Origin: an uncultured Bacteroidales bacterium
Lineage (GTDB): Bacteria; Bacteroidota; Bacteroidia; Bacteroidales; Bacteroidaceae
Assembly: GCA_902770725.1 (NCBI GenBank)
Contig: CACXUA010000011.1
Coordinates: forward strand, 1 to 46,519
Length of the DNA: 46,519 nucleotides
Direction of reading: 5' to 3'
In this document: positions 38,112 to 46,519 of the stretch, one piece after another
Position numbering within the stretch: the stretch's first letter is position 1
How the letters are laid out: each line of letters begins with the position of its first letter
The notes under the pieces: generated by a model
Seen by the model: the letters and a program-made list of their open reading frames with translations, nothing else
What the model was told of the DNA's origin: nothing
Database searches by the model: none
Program-made: the position numbers and the translations under genes

Positions 38112-39731
38112 ATGACACAAGCAATTCAAAAGACTTTACGCGACAGCGCCGGCATGCGCTGGACGGCTCTTCTGCTCTTGGCGCTCGCCATGTTCTGCAG
38201 TTACATCTTCATGGACATCCTTTCTCCCATCAAGGATTTGATGCAGGAGACTCGTGGATGGGACAGCACAGCCTTCGGAACGATGCAAGGCTCCGAGGTG
38301 TTCCTCAACGTCTTTGCATTCTTCCTCATCTTCGCAGGCATCATTCTTGACAAGATGGGCGTGCGTTTCACGATGGTTCTTTCTGCCGTTGTGATGCTCA
38401 TAGGCGCTTGCATCAAGTGGTACGCCGTTGATGAATCTTTCATGGGAAGTGGCTTAGAAGCTTGGTTTAACAGCCATCTGAACTACATTCCTGTGTTCGA
38501 TGAGCTTGGTGTATCGCCCTTCTATGATGGAATGCCAGCCTCCGCTAAGTTTGCCGCCTGCGGTTTCATGATATTTGGCTGTGGCGTGGAGATGGCCGGC
38601 ATTACCGTAAGTCGCGGTATCGTCAAGTGGTTCAAGGGCAGAGAGATGGCTTTGGCAATGGGTTCGGAGATGGCTCTGGCCCGTCTTGGTGTGGCAACTT
38701 GCATGATTTTCTCGCCCTTCTTTGCTCGTTTGGGCGGTCAAGTCAGTGTTTCTCGCTCGGTTGCCTTTGGCGTAGTGCTGATGTGCATTGCCCTCATCAT
38801 GAGCATCGTTTACTTCTTTATGGATAGGAAACTCGACGCGCAGACTGGCGAGGCCGAGGAGAAGGATGACCCCTTCAAGATCAGCGACTTGGGACAAATC
38901 CTCACTTCGAGCGGCTTCTGGCTTGTTGCCCTGCTTTGTGTGCTCTACTACAGCGCAATCTTCCCCTTCCAGAAGTACGCCGTGAACATGCTGCAGTGCA
39001 ACCTCACACTCGTAGCACCCGATGCTAATTCGTTCTGGGCAAAGCCTGATGTGACCATCGTTCAGTACCTCATCATGCTTTTTGTTGCTGCAACTGGCTT
39101 CGCAAGCAATTTCCAGAAGAAGGCTGGAGCTAAGTACGGTTTGCTTTGCGTCAGCATCCTCGCCCTCATCACCTATTGTTATATGGGTTACATGAGGCAG
39201 TCTGCCGAGAGCATCTTTGCGGTGTTCCCACTCCTGGCCGTGCTCATCACACCCATCTTGGGCAGTTATGTTGACCACAAAGGCAAGGCAGCCACGATGC
39301 TGATTCTGGGTTCGTTGCTCCTCATCTTCTGCCATCTGACCTTCGCCTTCGTGCTGCCTTTGTTCAAAGGTTCTGCCGTCGGAGGTATCGCGATTGCCTA
39401 TATCACCATACTTGTGCTGGGTTCCAGCTTCTCTTTGGTGCCTGCAAGTTTGTGGCCAAGCGTGCCTAAACTGGTGGATGCTAAGGTGATAGGCTCTGCT
39501 TATGCACTCATCTTCTGGATTCAGAACATAGGTCTTTGGCTCTTCCCACTGCTTATCGGCAAGGTTTTGGACAAGACAAATCCTGGCGTTACCGACCCGA
39601 CTCAGTTCAACTACACAGCCCCGCTTGTTATGTTGGCCAGCCTTGGCGTAGCAGCACTCCTGCTTGGTTTCGTGCTGAAGGTCGTTGACAAGAAGAAGGG
39701 ATTGGGCCTCGAAGAGCCGAACATCAAGTAA
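38112..39731 (+). CDS. MFS transporter
   Basis: A 539-aa inner-membrane carrier with at least 12 helices. The first (WTALLLLALAMFCSYIFMDI) is followed by SPIKDLMQETRGWDSTAFGT and helix 2. The cytoplasmic loop 2-3 has the MFS pattern G.(I/L)LDK.G.R as GIILDKMGVRFT. A central loop (DRKLDAQTGEAEEKDD) separates the two halves. The substrate cannot be told. The gene follows the S9 peptidase by 46 bp, with a leader made of near-tandem AATAACGA units, and could import peptidase products, which is inference. A hairpin terminator formed by a repeat unit lies at 39857-39896. Confidence 0.87.
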   Translation: MTQAIQKTLRDSAGMRWTALLLLALAMFCSYIFMDILSPIKDLMQETRGWDSTAFGTMQGSEVFLNVFAFFLIFAGIILDKMGVRFTMVLSAVVMLIGACIKWYAVDESFMGSGLEAWFNSHLNYIPVFDELGVSPFYDGMPASAKFAACGFMIFGCGVEMAGITVSRGIVKWFKGREMALAMGSEMALARLGVATCMIFSPFFARLGGQVSVSRSVAFGVVLMCIALIMSIVYFFMDRKLDAQTGEAEEKDDPFKISDLGQILTSSGFWLVALLCVLYYSAIFPFQKYAVNMLQCNLTLVAPDANSFWAKPDVTIVQYLIMLFVAATGFASNFQKKAGAKYGLLCVSILALITYCYMGYMRQSAESIFAVFPLLAVLITPILGSYVDHKGKAATMLILGSLLLIFCHLTFAFVLPLFKGSAVGGIAIAYITILVLGSSFSLVPASLWPSVPKLVDAKVIGSAYALIFWIQNIGLWLFPLLIGKVLDKTNPGVTDPTQFNYTAPLVMLASLGVAALLLGFVLKVVDKKKGLGLEEPNIK

Positions 39732-39786
39732 GGAAGACTCGTTTCCTAAGCCGCTGATTTTCAGACGGCGAGCCTCAATTGCAAAG

Positions 39787-39874
39787 ATGGCACGTTAAGA
39801 TGTCAAACTTAGCGTGCCATCTTTGCAAACTTAACGTGTTAAATTGACCAACTTAACGTGCCGAGTTGAGAGAC
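39787..39874. repeat. 22-bp tandem array 6 (CGTGCCA family, four units)
   Basis: Units start at 39787 (ATGGCACGTTAAGATGTC...), 39809 (TTAGCGTGCCATCTTTGC...), 39831 (TTAACGTGTTAAATTGACC...) and 39853 (TTAACGTGCCGAGTTGAG...). The first three end in (C/T)AAAC or CCAAC. The last unit has been turned into one arm and loop of a terminator hairpin. The array follows the MFS gene. Confidence 0.85.
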
Positions 39875-39896
39875 TCGGCACGCTTTGTTTTTTATT
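39857..39896 (+). terminator. Rho-independent terminator of the MFS gene, made from a repeat unit
   Basis: CGTGCCGAGT (39857-39866), loop TGAGAG, ACTCGGCACG (39873-39882): a perfect ten-pair stem followed by CTTTGTTTTTTATT. This is the most classical terminator in the window. Its left arm is the start of the fourth 22-bp unit of the array. Confidence 0.85.
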
Positions 39897-39955
39897 GTCT
39901 CGCGTCAAGTCAAATGAAAAGGCACGCGTTTTTGTTTTTTTTCCTAAATAAAAAG

Positions 39956-39985
39956 TTGGATGTTATCATTTTCTTTGTATCTTTG
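39956..39985 (+). promoter_or_regulatory. Promoter of the modular secreted protein and GH92 operon
   Basis: TTG at 39956-39958, a 19-bp spacer, then TATCTTTG at 39978-39985: a good Bacteroidetes -33 / -7 pair. The ATG at 40026 is 40 bp downstream. Confidence 0.75.
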
Positions 39986-40025
39986 TCGCGAAATTATGTA
40001 TGAATTTAACCAAATCTAAAAGCAT

Positions 40026-42911
40026 ATGAAGACAAAGATTTTTACCCTTTTAATGGCGCTCTTCGCATTCGCTTGGAGTGCAAAGGCCGATGAAATCACG
40101 AGTTTGAAGCTCACTATCAGCCATAATGGCGGAGAGTTCCGTGAAGTCTCATTCCCTGCTGAGGGCTGGCCTGACTTGGACTTGACCGATGAATCTACAA
40201 CCTCTATCCGTATTAAAAGGGTTGAGGTGCAGACCTCTGGCACAGTAAGCAACGTTGTCTTCAAGGCAACGATGTACAAGACAGAAAAAGGTTTGCAGCC
40301 TGATGATGATTGGCGCACCTTTGATTTGCCCCGACAAGGGAACACTTGGGTGCTCGACTTTGGCGATGAAGCTCCAGACCTTATCGATAGTGAGATGGGT
40401 CCTGCGCCCAGAACCTTCCAGTTCTTTGTGCAGGCTCAAGACGGCTCAGGCAAAGCTATCTATTACAATAATGGTGGGCAAGATTATAAGGTACTCTTTG
40501 TGAATGGCGGCGGTTCTAGCTCATCGGGAGACATCAAGAACTTGACCTTAACCATCAGACTCAATGGTGGAGAAGCCTTTACGCAGGATATCCCTGCCGA
40601 GAACTTTCCTATTGTTGACCTGACAGACGAGCGTACTACCTCATTGATTATCGTAAAAGTGGAGGTTGAGGCAGAGGAATCGGTTTCGGATTTACAGTTT
40701 AATGGGACAATGTATAGTGCTTCGGAGGGCAGTCCGTCGAACGATGACGAGTGGCGTAGCTACTCTCTTCAGAACAAAGGCAACGGTAAATGGGAGCTCG
40801 ATATGGGCGAAGGTTTCGAGCTTGTCGAGCCGGATTGGCTTAATAAGCCTAAGACGAAGACCTTCGAGTTCTATGTTCAGGGCACGAACGGCTCAGGAAG
40901 TCAGCTCTTCTACAACAATGGCGGAGCAAACTACAAAGTGACTTTCTCCACAGGCGAAGGCGGTGATTGGAAGATTAAGTTCCTCGACGGAATTACAGCA
41001 GGCTTGACTTTCAGCCTCGATGACTCGTATAAAGAGTATAATTTCAATGGTGCCGGAGATCGCGTACCTGAGGATCAGCTTGGAGAACTCAGTTCGCTCT
41101 GCATCGAACAGTTCGCTTTGCAGTTCTATACGGCTGATGGTGTGAAGACGAACGATGTGAGTCTTCAGTACAGAATCTATGAAGAAGGGCAAGAGCCGGA
41201 AGGTGGCTGGAACAGAATAGATGCTACTTATCTCGACAATGAGGAAGGCAACAAGATGTTCTGCTATACCGACATGATGGGAATTAACGTGACAAATGGC
41301 CTGGAACCCAACAAGGACTATGTCCTCGAGGTGAATTATCAGGTTGTAGTTGACGGGGAATACATCTTCTTGGGCAAGAATAAGGAAGGCAGCAAGTTCC
41401 GCTTCTTCCTCACGGAAAACACGTCGCAAGAGGAGATTTACAGCGTGATACTGACCCTCAGCCACAATGGCGGCGAACCTTTCGAAATGTATTTCGACCA
41501 CGAGAATGCAGTTCCGCTGAACCTGGAAGGGCAGACAACGTCCCTGAAGATAATGAAGGCTGAGGTCTGGACCTCAGAAGGCGTGCAAAGCGTGAACGTA
41601 GTCGGCACGATGTATAACACGGAGAACGGCGGTCCGACTGGTGGCGATGAATGGCGTTCAATGTCTCTGGACAACACAAGCAACGGCTATTGGGAACTCG
41701 ATTTCGGTAAGGAGGGATACGAGATTGTAGAGGATGAATGGCTCAATAACAACAAGTCGAAGACCTTCCAGTTCTATGTCAAGGGAGAGGATGGCTCAGG
41801 AAATGACGTCTTTTACAATAATGGAGGAGCGAACTACAAAGTGACCTTCTCCACAGGCGAAGGTGATGATTGGAAGGTTAAGTTCCTCGACGAAGTGACC
41901 GCCGAACTGGATCTTCGCGTCAACGACGAGTTATGGGTGTATGCTTTCTATGGTGACGGCAGTCGCGACCCAAGCGAACAACCTGGACGACTCAGTTCCC
42001 TCACGATAGAACAATTCGATATTATATTCCGCGTAAAGGAAGGCTTGAGCGCGAAAGACGTAAGCCTTCAGTACAAAGTCTATGAAGAAGGACATGCAGA
42101 CGAAGGCTGGTGGAACAGAATTGACGCTCAGCAGTACTTCAATCAAGGCGATAACATCATGTATTGCCATGCAGAGAATCTGGGACAGCAAGTTGCAGAT
42201 GGACTGGAAGTGGGAAAGAACTATGTGCTCGAAGTGTGTTATCAGATCGTTATCAACGAGGAATACATCTTCTTCGGCAAGGACACGGAAGATTGTAAGT
42301 TCCGCTTCACCATCGATGATGGCAGCGTGCAGACGGAAGGCATCCGCAGCATGACACTCACCATCAACTGCGACGGCGAGGTCTTCACCGAGTCGTTCCC
42401 ATCCGAGGGCTGGGAGATTCATGCTATCGAGGGACTGGTTTCCTCCATTAAAGTCATGCGAGTCGAGGTCGAATCAAGTGAATCGCTGACCTACATGGGC
42501 TTCTGCTCGACCATCTACAATACGGCTGATGGCTGGCAGCACGACGATACGGCATGGGATTGGATTCCCATGGAGAACCAAGGCGGCGGTCGTTGGGTGC
42601 TCGACTGGGGTGAAGGAAGAGAGTGTGTCGCGAGCGAATGGCTCGATCAGAACGTGACAAAGACCCTCGAGTTCTTTGCCGACGGAGGCGACGCGAACGG
42701 CAACAAATACAAATATGCCAATGGTATCAGCGACTATGGCTATGACAACAACTACAAGGTGACGTTCACTCCTGGCGTAGATCCCGATGGCATCAGCCTC
42801 GTTTCCGCTTCGAAAGAGGATGGCGCAACCTATAATCTTGCCGGCCAACGCGTGAGAAAAGACTACAAGGGCATCGTTATCACTAATGGAAGAAAAGTAT
42901 TGATAAAGTAA
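40026..42911 (+). CDS. Large modular secreted protein with repeated beta-domains and a T9SS-like C-terminal tail
   Basis: A 961-aa protein with a signal peptide (KIFTLLMALFAFAWSAKA-DE). Two module types alternate. Type A (about 140 aa) occurs four times (near residues 20, 175, 480 and 775), each with L(T/K)(L/I)..(N/C)(G/D)G..., DW(R) or DEWRS, and W.LD(F/M/W)GE; the first three also have FYNNGG/NYKV. Type B (about 150 aa) occurs twice (near 320 and 620), each with LSSL.IEQF, DVSLQY.(I/V)YEEG and Y(I/F)(F/L)GK. A unit A+B of about 302 aa (906 bp) has been duplicated: the DNA at 40912 recurs at 41818 with high identity. The C-terminus NLAGQRVRKDYKGIVITNG resembles Prevotella sorting tails. The W/NNGG pattern of type A recalls starch-binding modules, but weakly. 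The gene shares a transcript with the GH92 gene 13 bp downstream. Confidence 0.75.
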   Translation: MKTKIFTLLMALFAFAWSAKADEITSLKLTISHNGGEFREVSFPAEGWPDLDLTDESTTSIRIKRVEVQTSGTVSNVVFKATMYKTEKGLQPDDDWRTFDLPRQGNTWVLDFGDEAPDLIDSEMGPAPRTFQFFVQAQDGSGKAIYYNNGGQDYKVLFVNGGGSSSSGDIKNLTLTIRLNGGEAFTQDIPAENFPIVDLTDERTTSLIIVKVEVEAEESVSDLQFNGTMYSASEGSPSNDDEWRSYSLQNKGNGKWELDMGEGFELVEPDWLNKPKTKTFEFYVQGTNGSGSQLFYNNGGANYKVTFSTGEGGDWKIKFLDGITAGLTFSLDDSYKEYNFNGAGDRVPEDQLGELSSLCIEQFALQFYTADGVKTNDVSLQYRIYEEGQEPEGGWNRIDATYLDNEEGNKMFCYTDMMGINVTNGLEPNKDYVLEVNYQVVVDGEYIFLGKNKEGSKFRFFLTENTSQEEIYSVILTLSHNGGEPFEMYFDHENAVPLNLEGQTTSLKIMKAEVWTSEGVQSVNVVGTMYNTENGGPTGGDEWRSMSLDNTSNGYWELDFGKEGYEIVEDEWLNNNKSKTFQFYVKGEDGSGNDVFYNNGGANYKVTFSTGEGDDWKVKFLDEVTAELDLRVNDELWVYAFYGDGSRDPSEQPGRLSSLTIEQFDIIFRVKEGLSAKDVSLQYKVYEEGHADEGWWNRIDAQQYFNQGDNIMYCHAENLGQQVADGLEVGKNYVLEVCYQIVINEEYIFFGKDTEDCKFRFTIDDGSVQTEGIRSMTLTINCDGEVFTESFPSEGWEIHAIEGLVSSIKVMRVEVESSESLTYMGFCSTIYNTADGWQHDDTAWDWIPMENQGGGRWVLDWGEGRECVASEWLDQNVTKTLEFFADGGDANGNKYKYANGISDYGYDNNYKVTFTPGVDPDGISLVSASKEDGATYNLAGQRVRKDYKGIVITNGRKVLIK

Positions 42912-42924
42912 AACTTGGTAGATA

Positions 42925-45213
42925 ATGAGATTGTACTCCTCCCTCTGTGGGTTCTTGCTCTGTGCTTTGTCGGTTAATGCGACAAGCCAACCCGACTTGG
43001 TTCGCTATGTAAATACGCTGCAAGGCACGCTTTCGAACTTCGGTCTCTCACACGGCAACACCTTCCCTGCTACGGCTATGCCGTATGCCCAACACATGTG
43101 GACGCCCCAGACGGGACCTAATGGCGAGGGTTTTAAGTACCTTTATGAGTCGGATCAAATCAGGGGATTTGGCCAAAGCCATCAGCCTTCGCCTTGGGTT
43201 AGCGACTATGCCGTCTATACTTTCTTCCCTGAAACGGGCAACTTGGAGGTCGATCCCGATAAGCGAGGCGCGCGTTTCTGCCATTGCAAGGAGGTCGGAC
43301 AGCCTCACTACTACAGCGTCACCTTCGACAATGGCATTCGTACAGAGATGGCTCCAACAGAGCGAGGCGTGCATCTTCGCTTTTCGTATCCGAAGAAACA
43401 GGACGCTTACTTGGTCATCGACGGCTATACCGCCGAGTCGGAAATCCATGTAAATCCAGAGAAACGGCAGGTTACGGGCTGGGTCAACAACCAGCGTTTC
43501 GTCAATCATAGCGAGAACTTCCGCTGCTTCTTTGTCGTTCAGTTCGACCAGCCGATACTCGATTACGGCACATGGGAAGGGGAGAACAAGCAGACTTTCC
43601 CGCATGAAAAAGACGGCCAGGGCAAGCGTTTCGGCTGTTACCTCAAGTTCAAGCCAGGCAGTAGGGTGCAGGCTCGGGCTGCTTCAAGCTATATCTCCGA
43701 GGAACAAGCCTGGCAGAACTGGCGCTCGGAACTGGGCGCGGATAAAACTCTGGAACAGACAAAGAAGCGGGGCTTCGAGACGTGGAATGCCTTGCTGAAT
43801 CGCATCCGAGTGGAAGGAGGCAGCGACGAGCAGCTGCGAACCTTCTATAGTTGTCTGTTCAGGGCAAACTTGTTCTCTCGCAAGTTCTATGAAATCAGGT
43901 CGGATGGCACACCTTATTATTATAGTCCCTACGATGGAAAAATCTACGAGGGTTATATGCTGACCGACAACGGCTTTTGGGACACTTTCCGAAGCCAGTT
44001 TCCCTTGACGAACATCCTGCATCCCACGCAACAAGGCCGCTACATGCAAGCCCTTCTCGACGCGCAAAAGCAGTTCGGATGGCTGCCTGCCTGGTCTTGT
44101 CCGGGCGAGACCGGAGGCATGTGTGGCAACCATAGTATCTCGCTATTGGCAGATGCGTGGGCAAAAGGGATACACTCTTTCGACCCGGATTCCGCTTTGA
44201 CTGCCTATGCTCACGAGGCTATGAATAAAGGTCCCAAAGGTGGCGCGAACGGTCGAGCTGGTTGGAAAGAGTATTGGCAACTCGGTTATGTCACCTTCCC
44301 GGAGTCGCATGGAAGCGTGACACAAACGCTAGAGTATGCCTACGACGACTGGTGCGCTTGGAAACTTGCCCGCAGTTGTGGCAACACTTTCTACGAGAAG
44401 ATATTCGAAAGAGTGCTCCATAACTACCTGAATCTCTGGGATCCTGAGACGAAGTTCTTCAGGGGAAGAGGCAAGGACGGCAAGTGGAGTGTGGAGCCTT
44501 TCGACCCGCTTGTATGGGGCGGGCCATACACCGAGGGTAATGCCTGGCACTATATCTGGAGCGTTTTCCACGATGTGCAGGGTCTCATAGAACTCTTCGG
44601 CTCGGATGAAGCCTTTGTGGAGAAGATGGATAGCGTCTTTTCGCAGCCAAGTACGGTTAAGCCAGGCTGGTATGGCGGCAAGATACACGAGATGACGGAG
44701 ATGGAGATAGCGGGCATGGGGCAATACGCTCACGGCAATCAACCCATTCAGCATATGCCTTATCTCTACAGCTATGCCGGTCAGCCCTGGAAGACCCAGT
44801 ACTGGGTTCGCCAGATTATGGAGCGCCTTTACCACAGCACGCCCGACGGTTTCCCTGGTGATGAGGACCAAGGCGGCATGTCGTCGTGGTATGTCCTGTC
44901 TGCTCTGGGGCTCTATGCCGTTACGCCTGGCACCGACCAATACGTGCTTGGCAGCCCGATTTTCCGTAAGGCAACCATCACGATGGAGAACGGCAAGCAG
45001 TTCGTCATCGAGGCAAAGGACAACTCGAAGGATAATGTTTATGTCGATAGCCGCAGTCTCAATGGCCAGCCCATCTCGCGTAATTATATCACTTACAGCG
45101 AGTTGACGTCCGGAGGTACGCTTTCTCTTCAGATGTCCGACAAGCCGAACAAGCAGTTGGGCACGGAGAAATCAGATGCTCCCTACAGCCTTACTTTTGA
45201 ACTTGGGAAGTGA
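42925..45213 (+). CDS. GH92 alpha-mannosidase
   Basis: A 762-aa secreted enzyme (signal peptide MRLYSSLCGFLLCALSVNA). The N-terminal beta domain opens with VRYVNTLQGT and SHGNTFPATAMPYAQHMWTP, and a catalytic (alpha/alpha)6 barrel follows. Family blocks include WDTFRSQFPLTNI, CPGETGGMCGNHSISLLADA, LEYAYDDWCAWKLA, YTEGNAWHYIWSVFHDVQG (acid Glu) and GDEDQGGMSSWYVLSALGLY (base Asp). A His-Glu pair in KIHEM falls 51-52 residues after the acid Glu. From memory, this is where alpha-1,2-specific members carry their signature, so alpha-1,2-mannosidase activity is suggested. GNQPIQHMPYLY has Gln where GNEP is usual. The gene follows the modular secreted gene by 13 bp. Confidence 0.92.
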   Translation: MRLYSSLCGFLLCALSVNATSQPDLVRYVNTLQGTLSNFGLSHGNTFPATAMPYAQHMWTPQTGPNGEGFKYLYESDQIRGFGQSHQPSPWVSDYAVYTFFPETGNLEVDPDKRGARFCHCKEVGQPHYYSVTFDNGIRTEMAPTERGVHLRFSYPKKQDAYLVIDGYTAESEIHVNPEKRQVTGWVNNQRFVNHSENFRCFFVVQFDQPILDYGTWEGENKQTFPHEKDGQGKRFGCYLKFKPGSRVQARAASSYISEEQAWQNWRSELGADKTLEQTKKRGFETWNALLNRIRVEGGSDEQLRTFYSCLFRANLFSRKFYEIRSDGTPYYYSPYDGKIYEGYMLTDNGFWDTFRSQFPLTNILHPTQQGRYMQALLDAQKQFGWLPAWSCPGETGGMCGNHSISLLADAWAKGIHSFDPDSALTAYAHEAMNKGPKGGANGRAGWKEYWQLGYVTFPESHGSVTQTLEYAYDDWCAWKLARSCGNTFYEKIFERVLHNYLNLWDPETKFFRGRGKDGKWSVEPFDPLVWGGPYTEGNAWHYIWSVFHDVQGLIELFGSDEAFVEKMDSVFSQPSTVKPGWYGGKIHEMTEMEIAGMGQYAHGNQPIQHMPYLYSYAGQPWKTQYWVRQIMERLYHSTPDGFPGDEDQGGMSSWYVLSALGLYAVTPGTDQYVLGSPIFRKATITMENGKQFVIEAKDNSKDNVYVDSRSLNGQPISRNYITYSELTSGGTLSLQMSDKPNKQLGTEKSDAPYSLTFELGK

Positions 45214-45224
45214 CGGTTGAAAAC

Positions 45225-45312
45225 GTGGCGTGCCATCTTTGCAAACATGGCGTGCCATCTTGACCAACTTAACGTGCCATCTTTGCAAACTTAACGTGCC
45301 ACGTTTGCGAAC
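45225..45312. repeat. 22-bp tandem array 7 (CGTGCCA family, four units)
   Basis: Units start at 45225, 45247, 45269 and 45291 and are the best-preserved of the window: (GTGG/ATGG/TTAA)CGTGCCA followed by TCTTTGCAAAC, TCTTGACCAAC, TCTTTGCAAAC and CGTTTGCGAAC. The array fills the convergent gap between GH92 (ends 45213) and the acyltransferase. Its last base is the first base of the acyltransferase stop codon as read on the plus strand. Confidence 0.9.
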
Positions 45313-46319
45313 TAGCTTGCCTGCGTTTTCTGACTGCCTATTTTAATCAAGTCTTTTTGTGCTGTGAACCAAGGCAGGTAGTTGTGAAGGAGCCAGCAAC
45401 AGAACACACAGCCCGCTATCGTGAGTGCCAGTACGATGAGGCTCTGCATGATATTGCTCGACCAGAACGACTCGTTCTTGAATTCGGGCAAAAGCATTAT
45501 GACGACTTTCACGATTGCCATGTGGGTGCAAAGCACAATGATGGAGTAGCGGCCGATGTAAGAAATGACGGGCAGCCACCTGATGACGCGGCTCAGCAGC
45601 AATATGCCGAGCGTTCCCAGCAGGCCTGCAAGGTAAACGAGCAGCAAAGACGAACTATATGTGTTGAGGTAGAAGTAGTTCTCGCCCATGTACGTGAAGT
45701 GAAGCACACCAAGTAGCGCAATGCCGACGAGTAATGCCCATTGCCACCTGATGCTCAGTTGGAAGAAACTCAGTCTCCTGTTCAGGAGGTATCCCATCCA
45801 GAGGAAGGGCAGGCTTGTCATTGCTGTCCCGATGTTTAACGGCAAGTTGCCTGCAAAATAACCTCCGATGCCGATGCCAAGTACGCTCATCCCTATAATC
45901 ACCTCGGACGTAAGGTCTTCATTTACATGCCGCTTTACTATATAATATAATGTAGCAAAGATGACGTTCATCCAAAACAGACAAAGCAGGAACCATAGCG
46001 GAGCCCATATCTCGCCGATGCCAATGCCGGCGAAGTTCCACAATGCTTTAGCCAGCACTCTATACAGCACCAGGAAGAAGAGGTAGGGAACCAGGATGCG
46101 GTTTGTCTTGCGCAGCAGGAACTCTTTGATTCCGCCCTGATAGTCCTTGAAGAATAGTCCGGAAAGGATAAAATAAAGCGGCATCCTCGTCTGTTCGAAG
46201 ATGTCGTTCATGGGATAATTGCCGTCGGAGAAGTATCTGTAGTCGGAGATGTGGTCAAGGACAACAAGCAGAATGCAAATGCCCTTTGCCAGGTCGATGT
46301 ACTCAATGCGCTCTTTCAT
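45312..46319 (-). CDS. Membrane acyltransferase (Acyl_transf_3 family)
   Basis: A 335-aa protein with about ten membrane helices. It opens RIEYIDLAKGICILLVVLDH, the D.AKG..I..VV..H signature with the proposed catalytic His. TRMPLYFILSGLFFKDY and LLRKTNRILVPYLFFLVLYR follow. It should transfer an acyl group to an extracytoplasmic sugar or lipid; the acceptor is unknown. ATG 46319 is preferred because the family motif starts immediately after it; a TTG at 46334 would add five residues. It follows ispF by 26 bp on the minus strand, with a leader of tandem ACAACAG copies. It is a distinct paralogue of the two acyltransferases at 20.5 and 22.6 kb. Confidence 0.87.
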   Translation of the reverse strand: MKERIEYIDLAKGICILLVVLDHISDYRYFSDGNYPMNDIFEQTRMPLYFILSGLFFKDYQGGIKEFLLRKTNRILVPYLFFLVLYRVLAKALWNFAGIGIGEIWAPLWFLLCLFWMNVIFATLYYIVKRHVNEDLTSEVIIGMSVLGIGIGGYFAGNLPLNIGTAMTSLPFLWMGYLLNRRLSFFQLSIRWQWALLVGIALLGVLHFTYMGENYFYLNTYSSSLLLVYLAGLLGTLGILLLSRVIRWLPVISYIGRYSIIVLCTHMAIVKVVIMLLPEFKNESFWSSNIMQSLIVLALTIAGCVFCCWLLHNYLPWFTAQKDLIKIGSQKTQAS

Positions 46320-46345
46320 GTTGACAACAGACAACAGACGATAGA

Positions 46346-46519
46346 CTACCGACGAAGACTTTTGTCCGTTGTCTTCAATCTGTTGCCCTCAATAAGCACT
46401 GTGGCGTAGGCAGAGATGCCTTCCTCGCGACCCGTGAAGCCTAGCTTCTCTGTAGTCGTTGCCTTGATGGAAACAGCATCCACGTCAATGCCCATCACAT
46501 CTGCAAGGCATTGCTGCAT
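46346..46519 (-). CDS. ispF: 2-C-methyl-D-erythritol 2,4-cyclodiphosphate synthase, C-terminal end (5' partial)
   Basis: The last 57 codons of IspF, ending at TAG 46346-46348; the start lies beyond the right edge. The visible part reads [20 protein letters not shown] followed by [19 protein letters not shown]. The [15 protein letters not shown] block is the conserved IspF C-terminal motif that binds the cytidine nucleotide. IspF makes the cyclic diphosphate intermediate of the non-mevalonate isoprenoid pathway. The first in-window Met is an internal residue, since full-length IspF is about 160 aa. Confidence 0.93.
   Translation of the reverse strand: MQQCLADVMGIDVDAVSIKATTTEKLGFTGREEGISAYATVLIEGNRLKTTDKSLRR

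Noticed and set aside
40026..45213. A full polysaccharide utilisation locus around GH92
   Set aside because: No SusC- or SusD-like gene occurs in the window, so only a two-gene operon can be claimed.

Overview
The window is a stretch of a Bacteroidales chromosome, most likely Prevotella or a close relative. The evidence is the Bacteroidetes promoter element TAnnTTTG in front of many genes, the gene families (PCMD lipoprotein, DUF3078, Bacteroidetes LptD, A/V-type ATPase, GH92, GH29 and GH2 enzymes), and a secreted protein ending in the Prevotella-style tail NLAGQRV...NGRKVLIK. G+C is around one half by eye. I see no rRNA, tRNA, CRISPR array, transposase or phage gene. The genus is an inference.

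Layout. 1-3.6 kb: end of a flippase-like membrane gene, then a minus-strand operon of ECF sigma factor, a large anti-sigma-like protein and a secreted hypothetical. 3.7-10.8 kb: minus-strand operon of a broken GH2 beta-galactosidase, a 77-aa membrane protein, a putative porin and a Gfo/Idh/MocA oxidoreductase. 11.2-18.5 kb: minus-strand run of V-ATPase D, I and K, a nucleotidyltransferase, a GH29 alpha-L-fucosidase, uridine kinase and an MltF-type lytic transglycosylase. 19.1-24.3 kb: plus-strand surface-polysaccharide cassette of flippase, acyltransferase, glycosyltransferase and an acyltransferase fused to a cyclophilin. 24.4-26.4 kb: PCMD lipoprotein and outer-membrane barrel. 26.6-35.9 kb: DUF1846 protein, HD hydrolase, LptD, EngB, DUF3078 protein and YidC, a set weighted to envelope biogenesis. 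35.9-39.7 kb: a broken S9 peptidase and an MFS transporter. 40.0-45.2 kb: a modular secreted protein and a GH92 alpha-mannosidase. 45.3-46.5 kb: an acyltransferase and the end of ispF.

The most unusual structure lies between the genes. Seven intergenic places carry short tandem arrays of four or five units with a period of exactly 22 bp. Five arrays share one degenerate unit family (CGTGCCA...TTTGCAAAC). One is built on the palindrome CCCTATAGGG, and one on TCATGA palindromes flanked by degenerate units of the first family. The same period in unrelated sequences suggests a common mechanism or a common binding geometry. A second intergenic element, a roughly 45-bp G/C stem-loop, follows three genes in a row (13.0-15.4 kb) in the same orientation.

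Two genes are broken in ways that could be biological or assembly-derived. The GH2 gene has an exact 55-bp tandem duplication and, separately, a missing conserved block with a frameshift. The S9 peptidase gene also lacks a conserved block and is frameshifted. Other points of interest are TonB-plug-like repeats in the anti-sigma protein, the acyltransferase-cyclophilin fusion, and a V-ATPase D-I-K unit with its own promoter and no catalytic subunits nearby.
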